The translations under genes and the position numbers were made by a program. DNA of 64,000 nt. It comes from Pseudomonas fortuita (lineage in GTDB: Bacteria; Pseudomonadota; Gammaproteobacteria; Pseudomonadales; Pseudomonadaceae). Position 1 is the first letter of the stretch, and each line of letters opens with the position of its first letter. The notes under the pieces were generated by a model. The model did not search any database. It was not told where the DNA came from and saw nothing but the letters and a program-made list of their open reading frames with translations. The stretch lies in the NCBI RefSeq assembly GCF_026898135.2, contig NZ_CP114035.2, positions 5,931,501 to 5,995,500 of the forward strand. The letters are read 5' to 3'. Positions 55,566 through 64,000 of the stretch are shown in pieces.

Positions 55566-56922
55566 GCCACTGAAACTGGCCGTGGTCGGCCATACCAACG
55601 TCGGCAAGACCTCGCTGCTGCGCACGCTGACCCGCGACGTAAGCTTTGGCGAAGTGTCCCACCGCCCCAGCACCACCCGCCATGTAGAAGGTGCGCGCTT
55701 GTCGGTGGACGGCGAACCCTTGCTGGAGTTGTACGACACCCCGGGCCTGGAGGACGCCATTGCCCTGCTCGACTACCTGGAGCGGCTGGAGCGCCCGGGC
55801 GAGCGCCTGGACGGCCCGGCCCGCCTGGAGCGCTTTCTGCAAGGCAGCGAGGCGCGCCAGCGCTTCGAGCAGGAGGCCAAGGTGCTGCGCCAGTTGCTGG
55901 CCAGCGATGCCGGCCTATATGTAATCGACGCCCGCGAGCCGGTGCTGGCCAAGTACCGCGACGAACTGGAAGTGCTGGCCAGCTGCGGCAAGCCGTTGCT
56001 GCCGGTGCTCAACTTCGTCGCCAGCCACCAGCACCGCGAGCCGCAATGGCGTGAAGCCCTTGCCCGGCTTGGGCTTCACGCGTTGGTGCGGTTCGACAGC
56101 GTGGCCCCGCCCGAGGATGGCGAGCGCCGCTTATATGAAAGCCTGGCCCTGCTGCTGGAGGATGCTCGCCCGGCCCTGCAGCGGCTGATCGACGACCAGC
56201 AGGCACAGCGCCTGGCCCGCCAGCACAGTGGCAAGCGGCTGATTGCCGAGTTGCTGCTGGACTGCGCCGCCTGCCGGCGTAGCGTCGAGGCCGAGCCAGC
56301 GGCCGAAGCCAAGGCCATAGAGGCACTGCGCCAGGACATACGCCAACGTGAACAGCGTTGCGTCGAAGCCCTGCTCAAGCTGTATGCCTTCCGCCGCGAG
56401 GATGCCCATGCCAGCGACCTGCCGTTGCTCGATGGCCGCTGGGGCGATGACCTGTTCAATCCTGAAACCCTGAAGCTGCTGGGCGTGCGCCTGGGCAGCG
56501 GCGTGGCGGCCGGCGCTGCAGCCGGCGCCGGGGTCGATCTGCTGGTCGGCGGGCTTACCCTCGGCGCGGCAGCGCTGGCCGGGGCGATTGCCGGTGGTGC
56601 GCTGCAGACGGCGCGTAACTATGGCTCACGGTTGATGGGCAAGCTCAAGGGCAAACGCGAGCTGACCGTGGACGACACGGTATTGCGCCTGCTGGCTTTG
56701 CGTCAGCAGCAGTTGATGATGGCGCTGGATAACCGCGGGCATGCGGCGCAAGACAGCATCAGGCTGGGTGAGCTGGATGAAAAGGCATGGCGCGAGGGCA
56801 AGTTGCCAGAAGCACTGGTGAAGGCGCGGGCGCACCCACAGTGGTCCACCCTCAACCCCGGGGCGAAGCTGAATCAGGCTGAGCGGCAGGAACAGTTGGA
56901 GGCATTGGTTTCACAGATCTGA
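55552..56922 (+). CDS. GTPase with DUF3482 domain
   Basis: 456-residue Era/TrmE-like GTP-binding protein. G1 is VVGHTNVGKTSLL near 10-22, G2 in HRPSTTRHVEGA near 37-48, G3 YDTPGLED near 61-68. At the G4 place the sequence is LLPVLNFVASHQH near 149-161, without a canonical NKxD. The C-terminal DUF3482 part has a helical region and a Gly/Ala-rich hydrophobic stretch near 317-355 (LGSGVAAGAAAGAGVDLLVG) that could enter a membrane, then a basic segment (RLMGKLKGKREL). Overlaps the DUF2868 gene by 14 bases. Function unknown. Confidence 0.85.
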   Translation: MAMTEPLKLAVVGHTNVGKTSLLRTLTRDVSFGEVSHRPSTTRHVEGARLSVDGEPLLELYDTPGLEDAIALLDYLERLERPGERLDGPARLERFLQGSEARQRFEQEAKVLRQLLASDAGLYVIDAREPVLAKYRDELEVLASCGKPLLPVLNFVASHQHREPQWREALARLGLHALVRFDSVAPPEDGERRLYESLALLLEDARPALQRLIDDQQAQRLARQHSGKRLIAELLLDCAACRRSVEAEPAAEAKAIEALRQDIRQREQRCVEALLKLYAFRREDAHASDLPLLDGRWGDDLFNPETLKLLGVRLGSGVAAGAAAGAGVDLLVGGLTLGAAALAGAIAGGALQTARNYGSRLMGKLKGKRELTVDDTVLRLLALRQQQLMMALDNRGHAAQDSIRLGELDEKAWREGKLPEALVKARAHPQWSTLNPGAKLNQAERQEQLEALVSQI

Positions 56923-56936
56923 GCCCGCAGGGTCTG

Positions 56937-57340
56937 GCCTCTTCGCGGGCAAGCTCGCTTCCACAGGGATAGCGCAGTTTTTTAGGCGTGTGCGGTCTCT
57001 GTGGGAGATTCTATGGTTTCTGGCAAATTGCATTAGGGCCGCCAGGCGTTTGCCTATGCATTTCCATCGCCTGTGAGATCGAGCGCCGCCCGCGCGGCGC
57101 TTCGCGGGGCAAGCCCGCTCCCACATTTGTTGCAACGTGCCAAACCTATCAGGCCATAGTTGTAAGCCTTGTTGGCTTGACGCGATTACTTGGCTGCCGC
57201 CGCCGCCGCCCCGCCCTGTTTCAAGACATGCACCAAGGCTGACAACGCCGCTTCCACAGGCATGGCCACGTTGCAACAAATGTGGGAGCGGGCTTGCCCC
57301 GCGAAGCGCCGCGCGGGCGGCGCTCGATCTCATAGGCGCC
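56937..57340. repeat. REP cluster and inverted-repeat element, copy 2
   Basis: The 456-base gap 56923-57378 holds no gene. It starts with a half REP (GGCCTCTTCGCGGGC, 56937-56951). Then 57074-57140 and 57264-57332 are inverted arms of the GATCGAGCGCCGC/TCCCACA/GTTGCAACGTG kind, around a 125-base centre. Read in reverse, the centre matches copy 1 at 8.16-8.28 kb in blocks such as GTGCATG(C/T)CTTGA(G/A)ACAGG. The flank 57025-57070 matches the outer flank of copy 1. Confidence 0.72.
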
Positions 57341-57378
57341 ACACCACACAAGCCATACCCCTGCCAGCCCTCACTCAA

Positions 57379-58404
57379 TCACTGCTGGGCCACCTTCTCC
57401 GACTTGCCGTCGTAGCGCTTGCGCCACTCGGCCAGAATCTGGTCACGGTTCTTCGATGCCCAGGCAAAGTCGTTCTTGATCAGGCGCTGTTCATAGTCCG
57501 CCGGTAGCTCGGTCTGTGGCTTGGCAATACCCGGCGCGGCCAGCACGGCGAAGTTTTCCTTGTACAGCTCCATCGCCGCCGGGCTGGCCGAGAAATCAGC
57601 CAGGCGCTTGGCCGCATCCGCCTTGGGCGAGCCTTTGATCACAGCAGTCGCCTCGATCTCCCAGCCCAGGCCTTCCTTCGGCAACACGATGTCCAGCGGC
57701 GCGCCCTGGCGCTTCAGTTGCACAGCCGGGTATTCGAACGAGATACCGATCGGGAACTCGCCCGCAGCCGCCAGCTTGCATGGCTTGGAGCCGGAGTGAA
57801 CATACTGGCCGATATTCTGGTGCAGTGCGTCCATGTAGGCCCAGCCTTGCGGCTCACCAAAGGTCTGCAACCAGGCACTCACATCAAGGAAGCCGGTACC
57901 CGACGAGGCCGGGTTCGGCATGACGATCTTGCCCTTGTACTCAGGCTTGGTCAGGTCCTGCCAGCTCACCGGCTTGCTCAGGCCCTGCTTCTCGGCCTCG
58001 ATGGTATTAAAGCAGATGGTTGCGGCCCACACGTCCATGCCCACCCACGCCGGCGGGTTGGCAGCGTCCCGGTAGTTGCCGGAGATCTTGCCCAGGTCCT
58101 TGGGTGCGTAGGCTTCAAGCATGCCGTTCTGGTCGAGAATGGCCAGGCTGGACGCTGCCAGGCCCCATACCGCGTCGGCTTGCGGGCGGTCTTTCTCGGC
58201 CAGCAGCTTGGCAGTGATGATGCCGGTGGAATCGCGTACCCACTTGATCTCGATGTCCGGGTTGGCCTTCTCGAAGGCCTGCTTGTAGCTCTTCAACTGC
58301 TCGGCTTCCAGTGCGGTGTAGACCGTCAGCTGGGTACCGGCGGCCGAAGCCTGCAGGCTGAACACGCTGCAAACAGCAGCGGCAAGTGCAAGGTGCTTGT
58401 ACAT
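57379..58404 (-). CDS. ABC importer binding protein, 2-aminoethylphosphonate/iron type
   Basis: 341-residue periplasmic binding protein with a signal peptide near 1-21 (LALAAAVCSVFSLQASA). TQLTVYTALEAEQLKSYKQAF near 24-44 is the start of the Fe3+/putrescine/thiamine-type fold, and WVGMDVWAATICFNT near 119-133 and GKIVMPNPASSGTGFL near 158-173 are the hinge and ligand loops. The gene set (binding protein, about 575-residue double permease, ATPase) equals the phnS2-phnU2-phnT2 or aepXWV transporters known for 2-aminoethylphosphonate in P. putida. The Tyr pair of ferric-binding proteins near the C-terminus is not evident, which favours a phosphonate over iron; inference. Confidence 0.75.
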   Translation of the reverse strand: MYKHLALAAAVCSVFSLQASAAGTQLTVYTALEAEQLKSYKQAFEKANPDIEIKWVRDSTGIITAKLLAEKDRPQADAVWGLAASSLAILDQNGMLEAYAPKDLGKISGNYRDAANPPAWVGMDVWAATICFNTIEAEKQGLSKPVSWQDLTKPEYKGKIVMPNPASSGTGFLDVSAWLQTFGEPQGWAYMDALHQNIGQYVHSGSKPCKLAAAGEFPIGISFEYPAVQLKRQGAPLDIVLPKEGLGWEIEATAVIKGSPKADAAKRLADFSASPAAMELYKENFAVLAAPGIAKPQTELPADYEQRLIKNDFAWASKNRDQILAEWRKRYDGKSEKVAQQ

Positions 58405-58422
58405 GGATAGGTTCCTTACAGG

Positions 58423-60147
58423 TCAGACGGTCGCGGCGCGTTGGCGCCAGGCTTGGGAGCGGCGCAGCAGGCCGCGTGAGGCTGCGGCCAGCAGCAGTGA
58501 AGCGCCGGCACTGGTCAGCAGGATCAGGGTGGACATGGCAGCAGCACCGCCAACGTTGCCGGCATCGTCCATATTCAGCACGGCAACGGCAGCCAGGATG
58601 GTGTCGGGGCTGTACAGGAAGATCGCCGCAGACACCGTGGTCATCGCCGAAACGAACAGGTAGCGGATGATGTCCAGCAGCGCTGGCAGGCAGATAGGCA
58701 CTGTGACCCGCACGAAGTGCTTGTACAGCGGCGCCTTCAACGAGAGCGCCGCGGCCTCGAACTCGCCATCAAGCTGGCGCAGCGCGGTGGTTGCGGTCAT
58801 CTGCGCGGTGGTCAGGTAATGGGCGATGGTGCACACCACCAACAGCCCCATGCTGCCGTACAGCACATGCAGCGGGTTGCCGTTCAGGTTGAAGAAGAAG
58901 ACGTAGCCCAGGCCCAGCACCAGGCCCGGCACGGCCATGGGGATAAAACTGAGCAGGCGCAGCACCTGGTTGAGCAGGCGCTGCCCTTGGGTCTTCTCCA
59001 TCAGGTAGGCACCGGTGAAAATCACGATGCTGCCGATCAGCGCGGTGCCGATGGCCATGGTCACGCTGTTGCGGTAGGCCAGCCAGCCGCCACCGGCGGT
59101 GTCTTCGAACATGTAGTGACGCAGCGACAACGAAAGGTTGTATGGCCAGAAAGTGACCAGCGACGAATACACCGCCATGCCGATCATCAGCAGCAATGCC
59201 GCACACACCAGCAGCACGAGGGCCAGGAAGCAGGCATCGCGGCCACGCGATGGCTTGGGTTCGAACACCTGGGCGCGGCCGCTCATGGCGTCGCCCTGGC
59301 GCCGGCGCAGCCAGGCGTCGACGCTGAAGCTGAACAGGGCCGGCAACAGCAGCACCATGCCGATTAGCGCACCACGGCCGAACTGTTGCTGGCCGACCAC
59401 CGCCTTGTAGGCCTCCAGCGCCAGCACCTGATAGTCGCCACCGACCACCACCGGCACACCGAAGTCGGTGATGGTCAGGGTGAACACCAGGCAGAACGCC
59501 GCAAACACCGCCTGGCGCGTGGCCGGCCAGGTGATGCTGGTGAACGCCCGACCTGGGCCGGCGCCCATGCTGGAGGCAGCATCGAACAGCCGAGCATCGG
59601 CCAGCGACAGCGCCGACAGCAGGATCATCAGCGCATGCGGGAAGGTGTAGATGGCCTCCCCCAGCACGATGCCCCAGAAGCCGTAGATGTTGTCGCTGAG
59701 CAACCCGCGTAGCAGCCCTTGGTTACCGAACAGGTAGACCAAAGCGATGGCCGGCAGCATCGACGGGGCAAGCAGCGGCAGCAGCGAAATCCCCCGCCAC
59801 AGGCCCTTGGCCGGGATCAGCGTACGTTGCAGGGCATAGGCAAACAGGTAGGCCAACGGCACCACGATGGCCGCAACGGTGAAAGCCACCGACAGGCTGT
59901 TGCCGAGCAACCAGTGGAAGTTGTCGCTGGCGAACAGCTCCCGGGCTGCCAACAAGCCGCCACCCTGGCCCGCGTCCGCGCTGAAGCCACGCCAGAAGAT
60001 CGCCAGCAGCGGCATCAGCACGGCCAGCACCAACAGGATCAGCAGCAGGCTCTTGCCGCCGACGACGAACAACCGGTCGCCCAAGGCAACGCCAGCACGC
60101 GGCGCGGCTTTGGCCTGGCTCAGCGGCAAGGACATTGGCGCGGCCAT
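58423..60147 (-). CDS. ABC importer double permease, 2-aminoethylphosphonate/iron type
   Basis: 574-residue inner-membrane protein with two fused permease halves, about twelve membrane segments. Each half carries an EAA-type loop for the ATPase: DAASSMGAGPGRAFTSITWP near 189-208 and EAAALSLKAPLYKHFVRVTVP near 462-482. The start at 60147 (MAAPMSLPL) lies one base after the stop of the ATPase gene and fits translational coupling; the frame open to 60273 lies inside the ATPase gene. Fused halves are found in FbpB and PhnU2 type systems. Eighteen bases separate it from the binding protein gene. Confidence 0.83.
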   Translation of the reverse strand: MAAPMSLPLSQAKAAPRAGVALGDRLFVVGGKSLLLILLVLAVLMPLLAIFWRGFSADAGQGGGLLAARELFASDNFHWLLGNSLSVAFTVAAIVVPLAYLFAYALQRTLIPAKGLWRGISLLPLLAPSMLPAIALVYLFGNQGLLRGLLSDNIYGFWGIVLGEAIYTFPHALMILLSALSLADARLFDAASSMGAGPGRAFTSITWPATRQAVFAAFCLVFTLTITDFGVPVVVGGDYQVLALEAYKAVVGQQQFGRGALIGMVLLLPALFSFSVDAWLRRRQGDAMSGRAQVFEPKPSRGRDACFLALVLLVCAALLLMIGMAVYSSLVTFWPYNLSLSLRHYMFEDTAGGGWLAYRNSVTMAIGTALIGSIVIFTGAYLMEKTQGQRLLNQVLRLLSFIPMAVPGLVLGLGYVFFFNLNGNPLHVLYGSMGLLVVCTIAHYLTTAQMTATTALRQLDGEFEAAALSLKAPLYKHFVRVTVPICLPALLDIIRYLFVSAMTTVSAAIFLYSPDTILAAVAVLNMDDAGNVGGAAAMSTLILLTSAGASLLLAAASRGLLRRSQAWRQRAATV

Positions 60148-60148
60148 C

Positions 60149-61207
60149 TCAGGCAAACACCTGCAGGCTCTGCGGTGGCAATGCCACCCAGATGTCCTGC
60201 GAACCCAGGCGCGGCATGGCCTCGGGGGCCAGCTCGGCCAGCAGGGCATGGCCTGGCAGGGCCTTGAGTTCAAAACTCATGCGGCAGCGGTTACCGAGAA
60301 AGGTGATTTCGCGGACCATAGCCGGGAACAGGTTTTCTTCGTGTACCACCGGGTTGACCGTGATCGCCTCCGGGCGACAGAACAGCCGGCCGCTGCTGGC
60401 CTGGGCCGACCCCGGCGCCAGGCGCATGTTCATGCCGCCAACCTGGGCATGGCTGTCGCCGCTGCGCTGGAACGGCAGCCAGTTGCCCTGGCCGACGAAC
60501 TCGGCAACGAACGGCGTGGCCGGCTGGTCGTAGATTTCCTGCGGGGTGGCGTACTGCTCGACCTGGCCGTTGTTCATCACCGCAATGCGGTCGGCCATCA
60601 GCATGGCTTCGTCCTGGTTGTGGGTCACCATCAAGGTGGTGATGCCCAGCTGGCGTTGCAGCTGGCGCAGCTCGGTGCACAGGTGCTCACGCACCCGGGC
60701 GTCCAGCGCCGACATCGGCTCGTCGAGCAGTAGCAGGGATGGCGACGGCGCCAGCGCACGGGCCAGGGCCACACGTTGCTGCTGGCCACCAGAGAGCTGG
60801 CCAGGGTATTTCTTCTCGCTGCCAGAAAGGCCTACCAGTTCGAGCATTTCAGCCACCCGCTGGCGGGCCTGCTCGCGGCCACTGCCGGTCAGGCCGTAGG
60901 CGATGTTGGCTTCGACGGTCAGGTTGGGGAACAGCGCGTAGGACTGGAACAGGATGCCGTAGTCACGGGCCTGGGGCGGCAGCTCGGAGATATCGCGCTC
61001 GCCGATATACAGCGTGCCGCGGTCCTGGCGCTCCAGGCCGGCGATGCAGCGCAACAGCGTGGTCTTGCCACAGCCGGACGGGCCGAGCAGGCACACCAGT
61101 TCGCCGGCGGCGATGTCCAGCGAGACATCGTTGAGCGCCGTAAAGGCACCGAAGCGCTTGTGGATGTTGCGCACTTTCATCTGTGCGCCGGGGGTGGTGT
61201 GGTTCAT
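60149..61207 (-). CDS. ABC importer ATPase, 2-aminoethylphosphonate/iron type
   Basis: 352-residue ATPase. Walker A LLGPSGCGKTTLLR near 40-53, Q-loop ILFQSYALFPNLTV near 85-98, signature LSGGQQQRVALARAL near 138-152, Walker B LLLLDEPMSALD near 157-168, His switch VTHNQDEAMLMADR near 193-206, and a C-terminal TOBE-like regulatory domain (LFCRPEAITV near 274-283). First gene of the transporter operon ATPase-permease-binding protein. Start 61207 is the first ATG; a second one at residue 10 is possible. Confidence 0.85.
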   Translation of the reverse strand: MNHTTPGAQMKVRNIHKRFGAFTALNDVSLDIAAGELVCLLGPSGCGKTTLLRCIAGLERQDRGTLYIGERDISELPPQARDYGILFQSYALFPNLTVEANIAYGLTGSGREQARQRVAEMLELVGLSGSEKKYPGQLSGGQQQRVALARALAPSPSLLLLDEPMSALDARVREHLCTELRQLQRQLGITTLMVTHNQDEAMLMADRIAVMNNGQVEQYATPQEIYDQPATPFVAEFVGQGNWLPFQRSGDSHAQVGGMNMRLAPGSAQASSGRLFCRPEAITVNPVVHEENLFPAMVREITFLGNRCRMSFELKALPGHALLAELAPEAMPRLGSQDIWVALPPQSLQVFA

Positions 61208-61322
61208 GGCAGGGCCTCATCGAAGAGATGGGGCCATGCTAGGAAGGCTGTGCGAAGGTTCTGTGGCTTTGAGGCAAAAGCCGGTGATAGTGGTATAGGC
61301 AGATTTTGTATTGGCCTGTGGG

Positions 61323-61354
61323 GGCCTCTTCGCGGGCTTGCCCGCGAAGAAGCC
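61323..61354. repeat. REP palindrome, one mismatch
   Basis: GGCCTCTTCGCGGGC, TT, GCCCGCGAAGAAGCC. Between the LysR gene and the transporter operon on the same strand, where it may reduce read-through. Confidence 0.8.
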
Positions 61355-61363
61355 AACACAGGT

Positions 61364-62233
61364 CTAGAAATGCGAACCGGCCACTTCTTGCGCTACACCC
61401 AGGAACGCGGCCGGCAACCTGGCCTGGCGCCGTTCCTTCAGGCAATACAGGTATTCATGCATCACCGGCGCATTCTCCAGCACGAGCACCCGCAGTTCGG
61501 GGTTGTGCGGCACCTCATGGCGGGCAATCACGCTGATGCCGATGTTGCGCAGCACCGCTTCGCGGATCGACTCGCGGCTGCCGATTTCCAGCAAGGCCCC
61601 GGCCGTCACCCCGGCCTCCTGCATCATCTGCTCGGTCAGCTTGCGCGTGGTCGAGCCCTTTTCGCGCATCAACAGGCAATGCCCGGCCACCACATCGATG
61701 GACACGGTCTGGCGGTGGGCCAACGGGTGGTTGCGGTGCACCGCTACCACCAGCGGATCGGTGCCCAGCACCCGCCGCACCAGCCGGGCGTCCTCCAGCA
61801 GCTGCGACGAAGCGGCGATATCCACCCGGTAGTCTTCGAGCATTTCCAGCACCTGCTGCGAGTTGCCGATCTCCACCGCTACATCCACCTGCGGCAAGCG
61901 CTCGCGGTAGATCTTCACCAGGTCGAGAATGTAGTAAGGCGCCGTGGCGGCGATGCGCAAGCTGCCTTGGGCCTGGCCGCTGTTGCGCAGCTCGAACTCG
62001 ATGTCGGCCTCCTGTTGCAACAGCGCCTTGACCATCGGCAGCAGTCGCACGCCCTCTTCGCTCAACACCAAGCGCCGCCCGCCACGGTAGAACAGCTCGA
62101 CCGTGTAGTGGCTTTCCAGGTTGCGGATCTGCGTGGTCACCGTGGGCTGGCTGAGCCCGAGCTTCTTTGCCGCCAGGGTGATGCTGCCCAGGCGGGCCAC
62201 CATGTAAAAGGCTTTAAGCTCCGAACTCAGCAT
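61364..62233 (-). CDS. LysR-family regulator
   Basis: 289-residue LysR-type regulator. The N-terminal winged helix-turn-helix is ELKAFYMVARLGSITLAAKKLGLSQPTVTTQIRNLE near 5-40, and a periplasmic-binding-like effector domain follows from about 92 (LRIAATAPYYILDLVKIY). It lies upstream of, and on the same strand as, the phosphonate-type transporter, about 155 bases before it. By location it probably controls that operon, but it also sits 9 bases after the cadA stop and may be read from the cadA transcript. Confidence 0.87.
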   Translation of the reverse strand: MLSSELKAFYMVARLGSITLAAKKLGLSQPTVTTQIRNLESHYTVELFYRGGRRLVLSEEGVRLLPMVKALLQQEADIEFELRNSGQAQGSLRIAATAPYYILDLVKIYRERLPQVDVAVEIGNSQQVLEMLEDYRVDIAASSQLLEDARLVRRVLGTDPLVVAVHRNHPLAHRQTVSIDVVAGHCLLMREKGSTTRKLTEQMMQEAGVTAGALLEIGSRESIREAVLRNIGISVIARHEVPHNPELRVLVLENAPVMHEYLYCLKERRQARLPAAFLGVAQEVAGSHF

Positions 62234-62242
62234 GCACGTCCT

Positions 62243-64000
62243 CTATTTGCGCAAAAGGCGCAAGCCGTTGAACACCACCAGCAGGCTCACGCCCAGGTCG
62301 GCGAACACCGCCATCCACAGGGTGGCCATGCCGGCAAAGGTAATCGCCAGGAATATCGCCTTGACGCCCAACGCCAGAACGATGTTCTGCATGAGGATCG
62401 CCGCACTTTGGCGCGACAGCCTGACGAAGGCCGGGATTTTCCGCAAGTCGTCGTCCATCAGTGCCACATCGGCGGTTTCGATGGCGGTGTCGGTGCCGGC
62501 AGCGGCCATGGCAAAACCGATCTCGGCACGGGCCAGGGCCGGGGCATCGTTGATGCCGTCACCGACCATGCCCACCCGATGGCCCTGTGCGTACAAGGCT
62601 TCGATGGTTTTCAGTTTGTCGGCAGGCAGCAGGTTGCCCTCCGCGCGGTCGATACCCACCACGGCGGCGATGGCCTGCGCGGTATGCGGATTATCACCGG
62701 TCAGCATGACAGTCTTGATGCCCAGCTCATGCAGCTCGGCAATGGCCTGGCGGCTGCTGTCCTTGACCGTATCGGCCACTGCAAAAAGGGCCAGCGGGCC
62801 ACTGCGGTCAAGCAGCAGGACCACGGTCTTGCCCTGGCGCTCCAGCGCATCCAGCTGGGCTTCCAGCTCGGGTGAGCACAGCCCCAGTTCTTCCACCAGG
62901 CGGTGGTTGCCCAGGTGGTAGACCTCGCCAGCGATGGTGCCACGCACGCCGCGCCCGGCCAGGGCAGCGAAGTCATCGACCTCGCTCAAGGCCAGGCCTT
63001 GCGCCTTGCCGAACTGGGCAATGGCGCGGGAAACCGGGTGGTCCGAACGTTCGCCCAAGCTAGCAGCCAGGGCTTGCGCACGGCCTTCGAACACCGGCTC
63101 CAGTACTTTGGCGTCGGTCTGTACCGGCTTGCCGTGGGTGATGGTGCCGGTCTTGTCCAGGGCCAGGTAATCCAGGTGGCGGCCGCCTTCCAGGTACACA
63201 CCGCCCTTGATCAGGATGCCTTTGCGCGCAGCAGCGGCCAGCCCGCTGACGATGGTCACCGGGGTCGAGATGACCAGGGCGCACGGGCACGCGACCACCA
63301 GCAGCACCAGGGCGCGGTACACCCAGTCGAACCAGCTTGCGGCCATGAACAGCGGCGGGATCACCGCCACGGCCAGGGCGATGGCAAACACCACCGGGGT
63401 ATAGATACGCGAAAACTGGTCGACGAAGCGCTGGGTAGGCGCCCGCGCGCCTTGCGCTTCCTCCACGGCCTTGATGATCCGCGCCAGGGTCGATTGGCCC
63501 GCGCCAGCGGTAACGCGAAACTCCAGCGCACCCGCCTGGTTGATGGTGCCGGCGAACAGTTTGTCGCCTACGGCCTTCTCCACAGGCAAGCTTTCGCCGG
63601 TGATCGGCGCCTGATCGACGCTGGATTGCCCACTGGTCACTTCGCCATCCAGGCCGATGCGCTCGCCGGGGCGCACCCGCACCAACGCGCCGACGGCCAC
63701 TTCGCGCACTTCCACTTCGCGCCATTGGCCATCTGCCTGCTGCACCGTGGCCATGTCCGGGGTCAGCTGCATCAGCCCGCTGATGGCATTGCGTGCGCGG
63801 TCCAGCGAGCGTGCTTCGATCAGCTCGGCAACGGTAAACAGCACCATCACCATGGCCGCTTCCGGCCACTGGCCGATCAGCACAGCACCGGTGACGGCGA
63901 TGCTCATCAGCGCGTTGATGTTGAGGTTGCGGTTTTTCAGGGCAATCCAGCCCTTCTTGTAGGTGCCCAGGCCGCAACCAAGAATGGCTGCCAGCGCCAA
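62243..64000 (-). CDS. cadA: Heavy-metal P1B-type ATPase (CadA/ZntA-like), 3' part
   Basis: 585 residues visible; the N-terminus with any metal-binding domain lies beyond the right edge. ATP-driven efflux of Cd2+/Zn2+/Pb2+ across the inner membrane. The actuator motif is [12 protein letters not shown] near 132-143, the membrane metal site CPC is in [12 protein letters not shown] near 234-245, phosphorylation site [11 protein letters not shown] near 283-293, HP motif SDHPVSRA near 319-326, nucleotide motif [14 protein letters not shown] near 428-441 and hinge [11 protein letters not shown] near 474-484. CPC plus HP motif gives P1B; Cd/Zn rather than Cu is from resemblance to P. putida CadA. 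A CadR regulator usually lies divergent upstream, outside this window. Confidence 0.92.
   Translation of the reverse strand: MALAAILGCGLGTYKKGWIALKNRNLNINALMSIAVTGAVLIGQWPEAAMVMVLFTVAELIEARSLDRARNAISGLMQLTPDMATVQQADGQWREVEVREVAVGALVRVRPGERIGLDGEVTSGQSSVDQAPITGESLPVEKAVGDKLFAGTINQAGALEFRVTAGAGQSTLARIIKAVEEAQGARAPTQRFVDQFSRIYTPVVFAIALAVAVIPPLFMAASWFDWVYRALVLLVVACPCALVISTPVTIVSGLAAAARKGILIKGGVYLEGGRHLDYLALDKTGTITHGKPVQTDAKVLEPVFEGRAQALAASLGERSDHPVSRAIAQFGKAQGLALSEVDDFAALAGRGVRGTIAGEVYHLGNHRLVEELGLCSPELEAQLDALERQGKTVVLLLDRSGPLALFAVADTVKDSSRQAIAELHELGIKTVMLTGDNPHTAQAIAAVVGIDRAEGNLLPADKLKTIEALYAQGHRVGMVGDGINDAPALARAEIGFAMAAAGTDTAIETADVALMDDDLRKIPAFVRLSRQSAAILMQNIVLALGVKAIFLAITFAGMATLWMAVFADLGVSLLVVFNGLRLLRK

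Overview
The window is a chromosomal segment of a Pseudomonas, most likely of the P. putida group. The basis is GC-rich coding sequence, housekeeping genes in the order I know from P. putida (aroB-aroK-pilQ...pilM / ponA; priA-argS; pilT / yggS-proC-yggT-metX-metW; rpoH-ftsX-ftsE-ftsY; coaD-fdx-mutM; ilvD; cadA), and many palindromic extragenic (REP) sequences of the P. putida kind, built on a GGCCTCTTCGCGGGC arm or a GATCGAGCGCCGC arm. Species assignment is inference from gene order and protein resemblance; no search was run.

Layout. 1-5.4 kb (minus): start of a DamX-like gene, aroB, aroK, then a reduced type IV pilus assembly operon pilM-pilN-pilO/pilP(fused)-pilQ. 5.6-8.1 kb (plus): penicillin-binding protein 1A. 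8.1-8.4 kb: a REP-ended repeat element. 8.5-11 kb (minus): malic enzyme, a secreted thermonuclease-like protein and ribosomal protein L31. 11.1-15.9 kb (plus): priA, argS and an FtsN-like SPOR protein. 16-18.2 kb: a TM2 protein, an NlpC/P60 hydrolase and a solitary pilT-like ATPase. 18.3-24.8 kb (plus): yggS, proC, yggT, metX-metW, DUF4426, rdgB, hemW, DUF3392. 25-27.3 kb (minus): trmB, thiG, thiS, DUF423. 27.4-28.1 kb (plus): mtgA. 28.2-32.4 kb (minus): rpoH and ftsX-ftsE-ftsY. 32.7-38.9 kb (plus): two M16 metallopeptidase-like heterodimer pairs separated by rsmD, the first with a signal peptide, the second without. 38.9-43.1 kb: a YheT-like hydrolase, a mercaptopyruvate-type sulfurtransferase, a TetR regulator and a divergent CalB-like aldehyde dehydrogenase. 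43.3-47.4 kb: coaD, ferredoxin, mutM, an HDOD protein, rlmI. 47.6-48.6 kb: one visibly AT-richer gene of unknown function. 48.9-56.9 kb: ilvD, a phosphorylcholine-phosphatase-like HAD protein, a cystine transporter, folA and a membrane-protein/GTPase pair (DUF2868/DUF3482). 57.4-62.2 kb (minus): a three-gene ABC importer of the 2-aminoethylphosphonate type with a LysR regulator. 62.2 kb to the right edge: a heavy-metal P-type ATPase cut by the window end.

Most genes serve central functions: the shikimate pathway, peptidoglycan synthesis (two transglycosylases), division and membrane targeting, translation, DNA repair and restart, and amino acid, cofactor and nucleotide-pool maintenance. The parts that look less ordinary are the compacted pilus machinery, the doubled M16 pairs, the GTPase/membrane pair, the orphan AT-rich gene and two related inverted-repeat elements near 8.1 and 57.1 kb. 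I found no tRNA, rRNA, CRISPR array, prophage or transposase gene.
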